Below the pieces are notes generated by a model. That model ran no database searches, was not told the DNA's origin, and saw nothing but the letters and a program-made list of their open reading frames with translations. From Pleomorphochaeta sp. (GTDB taxonomy: Bacteria; Spirochaetota; Spirochaetia; Sphaerochaetales; Sphaerochaetaceae): a DNA stretch of 49,247 nucleotides. A program made the position numbers and the translations under genes. Below, one piece after another: positions 42,667 to 49,247 of the stretch (its first letter is position 1; each line of letters starts with the position of its first letter). The DNA lies in contig JAQQAS010000046.1 of NCBI GenBank assembly GCA_028532815.1, positions 1 through 49,247 of the forward strand, given 5' to 3'.

Positions 42667-44334
42667 ATGCAATATTATAACAATCCAGTATCCGAAACAA
42701 CAAAACCTGATCCTTTTATTTTGCAAGCAAATGGAATTTATTATTGTTATTCAACTCATACAGATGGAATTATGGTTAGTATCAGTGATGATTTAATTCA
42801 TTTTGAAGACAAAGGTTTTGCTTATACAAATGAAAAAGAAAAAGACTTTTGGGCACCTTCAACTATTTATTTAAATGGTACATTTTATATGTATTTTTCT
42901 TCCGTATCTAAAAGTGATGAAGATACCCTTGAAGAAAAATTAAAAGTTGTTTCATCTATAAATCCATTAGGTCCCTTTAAATTTGAAAAACAATTATTTG
43001 ACTACTTTTCAATCGATGCTCAGCCTTATTTTTATAGAGGCGATTTATATTTATTTTATTCAACTAATATTTTGGGATGTGATACTGAAATGCCTGGCAC
43101 TTCAATATTAGTTGATAAAATGAAGAATCCTTTAGAAGTTGAATCAAAACCAAAAATAGTTGTGAAACCTTCAATAGATGAAGAGATTTTTCAAAAAAAT
43201 AGATTTAATGATAGCAGAGACTGGTACACAATTGAGGGAGCTTCAATAATTGAAAGAAATAATAAGCTTTATATATTATACAGTGCTAATTCTTATTTAA
43301 ATGAAAATTATTTTATAAATTATAGTGTTGGAGATTTAAAAGAAGATTTAAGAGATATTGAATTTAAGAAATATAAAGATGATTATACATATCATGCTTT
43401 AATGAAGAAAAATGATGAAGTTGGAGGGACTGGTCACAATAGCGTATGTAAAGGCTCTGATTTAATAGAAGATTATATTGTATACCATGGAAGAAACAAT
43501 GATATTGTTTTTGATATGACTAAAGAACAAAGAACCATGAGGGTAGATAAATTATCTTTTTCTGGAGACACACTTTTATGTGATGGCCCATCTTTAAATA
43601 ATATAAAAATGCCAAAGAAACCCTTGATTAAAGAAACAAACATTACATTAGTTAATGACTCACTAAAATTTAATATTAATGGAAATTACATCTTTGATTT
43701 GTGGATAAAAGGAATTTCAAGTCATCAAGGCATAAGATATGGGTATAAAATAGGGGATTCGATTGAAATAGACTTAATTCAAGGAAGTTCTACTATTTTG
43801 GTATATAAAATCAATGATAATATAAAGATTAAAATTGATGAAATTCGCCTTCCAAGCGATTTTAAGTTTGATGTTCCTCATTGTTTTAAAGTAAAAAGAA
43901 TTTTTGATAGTATAACCCTTGAATTAGAGGACAACAGAATATTTACGTACAACTTGCCATTGTCAGATAACTTAGAAATTTATAGTTTATATAGTATGGC
44001 AGAAATAGTAAGTTTTTCACTTAACAATTATAATATCTTAGAAAATGAAAATTTATTATATTTATCAAGGTATTATGATTTAAATAGGTGTGTGGAGATA
44101 AAAGACAATAGAATAAACATTATAAGAAAAACCCTTTTATATCCTAAATCAATTGGGATATATTCACTAACAGTTTCTTTTCTTTCAAAAGACTCTTACA
44201 TATTAATAAACAATAAACAAATTGAGCTTTTGGATTCACAAGATATAAAATTTATATACGATAAAAATGAGAAAATAGAATTACTTTTATATAAAGTTCA
44301 AATATCAAAATGTATTTACAAAAAATTGCAATGA
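42667..44334 (+). CDS. glycoside hydrolase family 43 protein, intracellular
   Basis: 555 aa, no signal peptide. The N-terminal five-bladed propeller carries the GH43 acids: Asp15 in TTKPDPFIL (base), Asp117 in SIDAQPYF (pKa modulator) and Glu190 in YTIEGASI (acid). Also SDDLIHFEDKG and FWAPSTIYLNGTFYMYFS. From about residue 320 a beta-rich C-terminal domain follows. GH43 enzymes are mainly beta-xylosidases, alpha-L-arabinofuranosidases and arabinanases; the cytoplasmic location and the transporter next to it suggest hydrolysis of imported short oligosaccharides. Confidence 0.9.
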   Translation: MQYYNNPVSETTKPDPFILQANGIYYCYSTHTDGIMVSISDDLIHFEDKGFAYTNEKEKDFWAPSTIYLNGTFYMYFSSVSKSDEDTLEEKLKVVSSINPLGPFKFEKQLFDYFSIDAQPYFYRGDLYLFYSTNILGCDTEMPGTSILVDKMKNPLEVESKPKIVVKPSIDEEIFQKNRFNDSRDWYTIEGASIIERNNKLYILYSANSYLNENYFINYSVGDLKEDLRDIEFKKYKDDYTYHALMKKNDEVGGTGHNSVCKGSDLIEDYIVYHGRNNDIVFDMTKEQRTMRVDKLSFSGDTLLCDGPSLNNIKMPKKPLIKETNITLVNDSLKFNINGNYIFDLWIKGISSHQGIRYGYKIGDSIEIDLIQGSSTILVYKINDNIKIKIDEIRLPSDFKFDVPHCFKVKRIFDSITLELEDNRIFTYNLPLSDNLEIYSLYSMAEIVSFSLNNYNILENENLLYLSRYYDLNRCVEIKDNRINIIRKTLLYPKSIGIYSLTVSFLSKDSYILINNKQIELLDSQDIKFIYDKNEKIELLLYKVQISKCIYKKLQ

Positions 44335-44349
44335 TTAACAATTTTTTGT
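44318..44349 (+). other. hairpin spanning the GH43 stop codon
   Basis: ACAAAAAATTG (44318-44328) pairs perfectly with CAATTTTTTGT (44339-44349); the GH43 TGA stop is in the loop. Probably a stabilising or attenuating element favouring the downstream binding-protein mRNA. Confidence 0.6.
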
Positions 44350-44401
44350 AAGACACGTATTAAATAGTAAATGTTACTCTTTAAATATAAAGGAGAAGGT
44401 T

Positions 44402-45718
44402 ATGAAAAACAAAATTAAAAAAATGTTAGTAATACTAATGGTATTAGTAGCAATTTCCCCACTTTTTGCGCAAGGGTCAAGTGAAAAAGAAAAGAGTAAT
44501 AGTGATGAGCAAACAACTCTAACCTTTTGGTCTTGGTTACCAACAACAATTCAATGGGATGATATGGTAGAAGCATTTGAAAAAGAAAATCCAGACATAA
44601 AAATAAATTATACTAGAACAGAACAAAGTGACTATTTTGAAAAACTTCAAGTAGCTATGGCTTCTGGAACAGGTCCTGATATATTTGGTTTATCAACTGG
44701 AGCTTTAGTAAATAGATATGCAACTTTTGCAGAACCTATGGATACTTTAGCTGATCAATATATTCCAGGTTGGAAAGATATAATTTCCAGTTCTGCTGTT
44801 AGTGAATGTATTTCTAATAATAATATTCAAGTAGGAATGCCAATGCTTGTTGCTGGTATGGATTATATGCTTTATAACCAAACATTGATGAATGAGTGTG
44901 GCATAGATGAAGTGCCCACCACTAATGAAGAAATGGTTGATGCAGCAAATAAGATAAGAGCAAAAGGCTATATGCCTGTAGCAATGGGAGCCGCTGATGA
45001 TTGGCAAAATGTTGATTGGTTTGTCAATGTAAGTAACCAATTTGAACCTAATGCAGTATATCAAGCACAAGAAGGTAAAAGAAGTTTTACAGACCAATGT
45101 TTTATCGATACAGCTAATGCTTGGGCATCTTTATTTACTAATGGAGTCTTCCAGGATGGTGCTCTAGGTGTTGTAACTTACCCAGATGCTAGAGATCAAT
45201 ATTTCTTTGATAGAAAGTCTGTTTTCTTTGCTACCGGTTCTTGGCATGTAGGTGTTACTTCAGTCTCAAACACTGAACTTGAAGGAACTGCTATTAAAGA
45301 GAATAATGACGTAATTGGTATGACAGCTTTCCCTCAAATGGGACCAAATGAATTTAGAGCAACTACTGGTGTTGATTTAATGTTAGGTGTAAATAAAGAT
45401 TGTGAAAATAAGGAAGCTGCTGCTAAATTTATTGAATTTATGAGTATGGGAGCAGGACAACAAATTTGGGTTGATTTACTACAAGGTTCCCCTGTTGCAA
45501 ATACAATTGTCTATAATGGAAAAGTTGATGGACAATTACAACAGCAAAGTATTGATGAATTAAATAACTATAATAGTAATGCTATTGGTTCTAGAAAATT
45601 GAAATATCCTGAATTAGAAAAAGCAATAGTTGTTGCAATGCAAAACATAGCAGCAGGAGCTGATGCTAAATCTGAATTAGAAGTAGTTGAAAAAGTTTCA
45701 AAATCAATTGAAAGATAA
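44402..45718 (+). CDS. ABC sugar transporter substrate-binding protein
   Basis: 438 aa. Signal peptide KMLVILMVLVAISPLFA then QGSSEKEKS, of the same style as the TAXI protein. Mature: LTFWSWLPTTIQWDDMVEAF, MASGTGPDIFGLSTGA, MGMPMLVAGMDYMLYN region and a C-terminal GSRKLKYPELEKAI; typical CUT1 SBP_bac_1/8 protein. Captures sugars or oligosaccharides for the two permeases. RBS AAGGAGAAGG. Placed last, behind a hairpin, which fits the usual need for excess binding protein. Confidence 0.93.
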   Translation: MKNKIKKMLVILMVLVAISPLFAQGSSEKEKSNSDEQTTLTFWSWLPTTIQWDDMVEAFEKENPDIKINYTRTEQSDYFEKLQVAMASGTGPDIFGLSTGALVNRYATFAEPMDTLADQYIPGWKDIISSSAVSECISNNNIQVGMPMLVAGMDYMLYNQTLMNECGIDEVPTTNEEMVDAANKIRAKGYMPVAMGAADDWQNVDWFVNVSNQFEPNAVYQAQEGKRSFTDQCFIDTANAWASLFTNGVFQDGALGVVTYPDARDQYFFDRKSVFFATGSWHVGVTSVSNTELEGTAIKENNDVIGMTAFPQMGPNEFRATTGVDLMLGVNKDCENKEAAAKFIEFMSMGAGQQIWVDLLQGSPVANTIVYNGKVDGQLQQQSIDELNNYNSNAIGSRKLKYPELEKAIVVAMQNIAAGADAKSELEVVEKVSKSIER

Positions 45719-45750
45719 AATTGATTTGTTATAAGTTATGAATGACGTTT

Positions 45751-45774
45751 GGACTTAGAGATATCTCTAAGTCC
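45751..45774 (+). terminator. terminator of the ABC/GH43 operon
   Basis: GGACTTAGAGAT (45751-45762) is followed directly by its complement ATCTCTAAGTCC (45763-45774), then GTTATTTTATT. Strong stem, moderate T-tract. Confidence 0.8.
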
Positions 45775-45819
45775 GTTATTTTATTATAATTGATGTTAAT
45801 AAATATAATAAAGAAAAAG

Positions 45820-45895
45820 AGCTTCATACTTTGATGATCAAGTACGAAATTACACAGAAAAAAATATTCTAAAACGTAGAATCAAAGATGAAGCT
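45820..45895. repeat. 76-nt element with 15-bp inverted arms
   Basis: AGCTTCAT and CTTTGAT (45820-45827, 45829-45835) pair with ATCAAAG and ATGAAGCT (45881-45887, 45888-45895), with a single bulged A (45828). The 45-nt interior contains another small stem, ATTCTA/TAGAAT. On the minus strand it is followed by CTCTTTTTCTTTATT, so it may terminate the ATPase gene; the long loop also allows a MITE-like origin. Confidence 0.5.
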
Positions 45896-45932
45896 TTAAA
45901 AAAGTTTACTATATTTTGATAATTCAAAAAAG

Positions 45933-47075
45933 CTATTGATATAAATAATCAAAAGTTCCAGCTCTATATAATTTTTCTAGATTGTGAGCTTGTCTTAGTT
46001 CCTTATCAGTAAGGTTATTTAATGAATTTATATTATTTTCTTTGATCAGAAAATAAGCATCAGATCTTAGAATCTCATTACTTATTAAATTTGAATTATG
46101 TGAAGTTAAAATAATTTGGATATCTTTCATTTTTTTAAATGATGAAACAATTCTTTTCGATAATTTAATGTGATAGAATGCATCAACGTCATCGATACAG
46201 AGTAGAGATGGCTTTTTATTGCTTTTACACATTTGCACCCAAAAGAATAATAATAGTAGTGCACTCTCTCCATTAGACATATTAGTAACTAGAGGTAGAA
46301 AATTATTTTTACCAAATTTATAATATGCACCCTTATTTCCATCTGGCAACTCTTTAACAACTATCTCTCGATTAATATCATTTTGTATAAGAAAATCATT
46401 ATATTCGGTTACCCAATTGTTTTTAATAAGCTCATCAATAATTTGTGTGACCCCATTTGTAAATCCAATATAAGATCTGTCTTGTAAACTCCAAAATAGT
46501 AACATATTTTGAACATAATCCATAAAATCATAAAAAGCTTTTGACTCCGTATTTTTAATGTCTAACTGTGTGTTTGCATATAAATATTTTATTGCAGATA
46601 ATTTAGGATTGTTTAAATCAAGAGTTAAAGATTGACTTTCTTTAAAATGATGATTGAATGTAAATCCTTTAGATTTATCAAAATAAATAAGAGTTTTATC
46701 ATTTATAATGAGTTCTTCAAAAATAATCTCGTCAATATTTTTCTTCTTGTAATTATAAATAACAATATTATCATCAAAATTGAATCTATATTCAAACTCA
46801 ACTAAATCATTTTTTTTAAATATGTTTTGATAATTAGAACTTTTTTCAGGACCTCTTTGCCTGTGATTTAAATCTGTTAAACTATAAACAATGTCAAAAA
46901 GGGCAAGCATGAGATTAGATTTTCCACATGCATTATAACCATAAATTATAGCAAAATTTAAAATTTTGTTATCACTTACAATCTCATTATTAAAGTCATA
47001 ATTAGCAGCTTTAAGATTAAGTGTAATTTTATCTTTAAAATTCTTATAATTTGAGACACTAAAACTTTCTAACAT
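45933..47075 (-). CDS. AAA15-family ATP-binding protein, apparently alone
   Basis: 380 aa. MLESFSVSNYKNFKDKITL start, Walker A IYGYNACGKSNLML at about residues 45-58, MSNGESALLLLFFW (signature helix), Walker B SLLCIDDVDAFYH, H-loop LTSHNSNLISNE. RBS AAGGAG. It is the third ATPase of this family in the window. No partner-like frame follows on the minus strand, only a hairpin element. Many single-gene members are known, so absence of a partner does not prove decay. A defence role is possible but unproven. Confidence 0.86.
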   Translation of the reverse strand: MLESFSVSNYKNFKDKITLNLKAANYDFNNEIVSDNKILNFAIIYGYNACGKSNLMLALFDIVYSLTDLNHRQRGPEKSSNYQNIFKKNDLVEFEYRFNFDDNIVIYNYKKKNIDEIIFEELIINDKTLIYFDKSKGFTFNHHFKESQSLTLDLNNPKLSAIKYLYANTQLDIKNTESKAFYDFMDYVQNMLLFWSLQDRSYIGFTNGVTQIIDELIKNNWVTEYNDFLIQNDINREIVVKELPDGNKGAYYKFGKNNFLPLVTNMSNGESALLLLFFWVQMCKSNKKPSLLCIDDVDAFYHIKLSKRIVSSFKKMKDIQIILTSHNSNLISNEILRSDAYFLIKENNINSLNNLTDKELRQAHNLEKLYRAGTFDYLYQ

Positions 47076-47101
47076 GATAAATCTCCTTATTTCTAGTTAT
47101 T

Positions 47102-47135
47102 ATTATACCATGGTCATGTTGATACGTTTAGTATC
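47102..47135 (-). promoter_or_regulatory. promoter of the third AAA15 gene with palindromes
   Basis: Minus-strand TATAAT at 47107-47102; the 8-bp palindrome ACCATGGT (47107-47114) abuts it and the inverted repeat GATAC/GTATC (47121-47125, 47131-47135) covers the -35 zone. No good -35 hexamer. The remainder of 47136-47420 holds nothing I recognise. Confidence 0.4.
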
Positions 47136-47420
47136 CGAAAAAAAATACGGAAAAAATTTTTTTAAATGATTAAGTTTTCATGGATTTTCCATTTTTATAA
47201 AGAATGAATCTTTTCTATAAATGGTTAAATTTAAATTTAACAGAAAAAATATAGCTAGATAATAATCTAGTAGAACTTATTATTAAGCCACTTAATGCTC
47301 CGATATAGACTATTTATTAATTATTTGAGGTGAATTTAATATTCTGAAAAATATGTTGAATTTAAACAAAATTTTAGATATATAATAACATCTGAAAAAA
47401 ATTATTAAGTTGAACAAGTT

Positions 47421-48173
47421 CTAATAGTATATCTCGTTAAGAATAGAAATAAATTCGTCAAAGGATATTCCTCTGATTTTTAATGCTGCTAAATCAGGTT
47501 TATCTGTTTGTATAATTTCAAGAAATTGAAATAAATCGTTTTTTATAGAAGGGGAAATTTCAATTCTTATATTAGGATTAATTAGAATTAAGAGTTTGAA
47601 TATATCATTTCTGTGTTTGCGAATATCTCTCGAATCAACTGATTCACCTTTTTCTTTTCTCTCTTTTAAGTCAATATAAGCTTTGATTTTAAAAAGGATT
47701 ATCATTTCCTTTGAGAGATATGATAGATTATCAGTTTCTTTTTTGCCAGAAAGTAATAAATTGTAATAATCATCGTCTAATAAAATAGCGGATAAACTTT
47801 GTATATTATCATCAATATGGATTGGAGAAAGGCCATTGTTACAATTGAGTTCAATGTCGATTTTTTTTCTGCTAAATAGTTCCATCATTGATGGAAACTT
47901 TGGAGTTGCAGGTTTTGAGAATCTATAAAATTGATTATCACTTGTATTTGTAACAATATTTTTATATTGTCCATCTTTAACAAATTGCCAAAATTTTTCT
48001 ACAAAAGATTTATTAAGCATTTCAATAATTAAAACTATATCTAAATCTTTTGTAGTCCTGAAATCTATATCGTATTCTTGCATGACTATATCGCAAGCTG
48101 ATCCACCAATTAATACATATTGATCTGTATAATCTTTAAAATATTGTAAAAAAGTTTCTATTCCGTATACCAT
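47421..48173 (-). CDS. AbiEii-like nucleotidyltransferase (putative toxin)
   Basis: 250 aa. NTase fold signs: YVLIGGSACDIVMQEYDIDF and TTKDLDIVLIIE, the usual G-S plus DxD arrangement of the AbiEii/AbiGii group, near residues 20-50; a helical C-terminal half (MIILFKIKAYIDLKERKEKG). It overlaps the preceding winged-helix gene by 16 nt, the usual order of antitoxin then toxin in AbiE systems. AbiEii proteins add nucleotides to tRNA and block growth. This gene appears intact, unlike the other effector-position genes in this window. Confidence 0.78.
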   Translation of the reverse strand: MVYGIETFLQYFKDYTDQYVLIGGSACDIVMQEYDIDFRTTKDLDIVLIIEMLNKSFVEKFWQFVKDGQYKNIVTNTSDNQFYRFSKPATPKFPSMMELFSRKKIDIELNCNNGLSPIHIDDNIQSLSAILLDDDYYNLLLSGKKETDNLSYLSKEMIILFKIKAYIDLKERKEKGESVDSRDIRKHRNDIFKLLILINPNIRIEISPSIKNDLFQFLEIIQTDKPDLAALKIRGISFDEFISILNEIYY

Positions 48174-49168
48174 GATTCTTCCCTAAGTAAATTTTCAACC
48201 TCTTTATCAATTCTTTCATCCTTATTATCAATTAAAGTAAAGTATAAAGATAAAGTATCAACAATACCATTTTTAATAAAATAAGAAGGGTCATATTTCC
48301 ATATTTCTAACTTAATATAATTATTATCATTTATAATATCTTCATTATTAATAACCTCTATATTTTGATTTATAAAATTTTGATAACTTATGGCTCTATG
48401 TTTATTTCGACTAGGGCTAATCATAGTTAGTTTTGATAAAGCTTCTATTCCAGAGATGTAAGAGGTTTTAGGTATAGTCTTTACATATACAATCTTTTTA
48501 ATTGGATTGGTTAAAAAATCTTTACCTAGATTATAATATGAAGGATCATCGATTCTTTTATAACTTTTCATCCTTGAAGTTTGCCCTTCAATTTTATAAG
48601 TAATTAATTTTTTCAAATATAATGATTTAAGAGCCCTAGAAGCACTCATTTCAGAAATGTTAAAAAGAGTAGCAAAATCTTTGTTTGATATCTCAATTTT
48701 TTTATTATAGAGAAAGAATAAGTAGGCAAATTGTTCAATTGCACTAAATTTTTTTTTCTTTAATGAAATAAATTTATTATTATTTTGCATCACTGACTCT
48801 AATTTAGTTAGATTGGTTTTTAGTAATAAACCTAAGAAAGGAAGAAAAAATTGACCATTTTCTTCAATAAAATTAACTCTATTATTGATTAAGGATTTTC
48901 TTCTATATGGTGTCAATTGATTAAAATAAAACACAATTTCCTTAGACGTAAATTCTTGAAGTAATGTAATGTATTTTTTAATACCATTTATAGAAAGAGG
49001 TTCAGTAATAATTTCAGCTAATATACATTCTATATTAAGAATACATATATTATAAAAATTAAACTTATTTTTTAAATATAAGGGGAGTTTACTCTTATTT
49101 TTATATGGAGTAATTGTGAACTTCTCATCAATATTATTTATGATATAATATTTTAATAAATTTAACAT
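48158..49168 (-). CDS. AbiEi-like winged-helix regulator/antitoxin
   Basis: 336 aa. A winged HTH is seen at about residues 145-205 (FAYLFFLYNKKIEISNKDFA, LFNISEMSASRALKSLYL, LITYKIEG), flanked by 130 residues of mixed N-terminal region and a C-terminal part. It differs from classical AbiEi, which has its HTH at the N-terminus, so it is a variant or an unrelated regulator in the same position. RBS TAGGAAA before ATG 49168. It leads the operon with the NTase and is preceded by a perfect inverted repeat bracketing the promoter; autoregulation is likely. Confidence 0.7.
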   Translation of the reverse strand: MLNLLKYYIINNIDEKFTITPYKNKSKLPLYLKNKFNFYNICILNIECILAEIITEPLSINGIKKYITLLQEFTSKEIVFYFNQLTPYRRKSLINNRVNFIEENGQFFLPFLGLLLKTNLTKLESVMQNNNKFISLKKKKFSAIEQFAYLFFLYNKKIEISNKDFATLFNISEMSASRALKSLYLKKLITYKIEGQTSRMKSYKRIDDPSYYNLGKDFLTNPIKKIVYVKTIPKTSYISGIEALSKLTMISPSRNKHRAISYQNFINQNIEVINNEDIINDNNYIKLEIWKYDPSYFIKNGIVDTLSLYFTLIDNKDERIDKEVENLLREESWYTE

Positions 49169-49179
49169 ATCTATTTCCT

Positions 49180-49247
49180 AATCTAACATAATATATTTAT
49201 AATATAACAGTTTAATAGTTAGATTACAAGTTATATTATGTTAGATT
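49180..49247 (-). promoter_or_regulatory. promoter bracketed by a perfect 16-bp inverted repeat
   Basis: AATCTAACATAATATA (49180-49195) is the reverse complement of TATATTATGTTAGATT (49232-49247, the window end). A shorter GTTAGATT copy lies at 49219-49226. A TATATT-type -10 sits between the arms on the minus strand. AbiEi antitoxins are known to bind two inverted repeats at their promoter, and this fits that arrangement. Confidence 0.65.

Noticed and set aside
44747-45097. 116-codon minus-strand frame
   Set aside because: It is antisense to the sugar-binding protein gene, which has a full-length family match.
1-49247. CRISPR arrays, tRNA and rRNA genes
   Set aside because: No regularly spaced repeats of 25-40 nt and no tRNA- or rRNA-like conserved stretches were found on reading both strands. 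A covariance-model search (tRNAscan, Infernal) would be the decisive check.

Overview
The window is strongly AT-rich DNA, densely coded on both strands, with frequent TTG/GTG starts and good purine-rich ribosome binding sites. I see no rRNA, tRNA or CRISPR array. Two solute-binding proteins begin with signal peptides ending ...FASGSSEE and ...FAQGSSEK, a form I associate with Spirochaetales (Sphaerochaeta/Treponema-like). The transporters and YesM/YesN-type two-component pair fit a sugar-fermenting, possibly gut-associated, low-GC spirochaete. That assignment is an inference.

Region 1 (1-6.5 kb) is a defence/toxin-antitoxin-like island: an AAA15 (RloA-like) ATPase with a broken RloB-like partner, then two related three-gene units (XRE repressor, ImmA/IrrE-type metallopeptidase, PIN-like nuclease) facing away from each other. 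Transposase scraps and repeats lie between them. In both units the PIN-like gene carries one in-frame stop.

Region 2 (6.9-21.2 kb) is an expanded fructosamine (Amadori product) catabolic cluster of the frl type: FrlA permease, two FrlD-like kinases, FrlC epimerase plus a second epimerase, FrlB-like SIS deglycase, FGGY kinase, esterase, BtpA-like protein, YjbQ-like protein and two amidohydrolase-fold proteins whose metal ligands look degraded. Two GntR/UTRA regulators sit opposite the main operon. A small ORF resembling the N-terminal domain of an IS110 transposase lies inside the operon.

Region 3 (21.3-26.9 kb) is a LacI-controlled operon: an EPSP-synthase-like protein that has lost several PEP-binding residues, a TAXI-type binding protein and a fused TRAP permease. 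LacI-type operators sit beside each divergent gene.

Region 4 (27.1-31.2 kb) is a second defence-like island: a TIGR04255 protein, an HTH protein and a frameshifted third gene, then a divergent AAA15 ATPase followed by a decayed Toprim-like partner ('HGKSE').

Region 5 (31.4-34.1 kb) is an IclR regulator divergent from eda-kdgK (2-keto-3-deoxygluconate use), with four ATGAAAC sites arranged as two 19-nt-period pairs. Region 6 (34.1-37.5 kb) holds a transposase scrap, two tandem outer-membrane beta-barrel-like genes (one broken) and an AEC transporter. Region 7 (37.6-45.8 kb) is a YesM/YesN-like pair, two ABC sugar permeases, an intracellular GH43 glycosidase and a sugar-binding protein. Region 8 (45.8 kb to the end) has a third AAA15 ATPase and an AbiE-like winged-helix/nucleotidyltransferase pair whose promoter is bracketed by a perfect 16-bp inverted repeat.

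The most striking feature is that in five separate defence/TA-like loci the gene in the last (putative effector) position is interrupted, while the upstream ATPase, repressor or peptidase genes are open.
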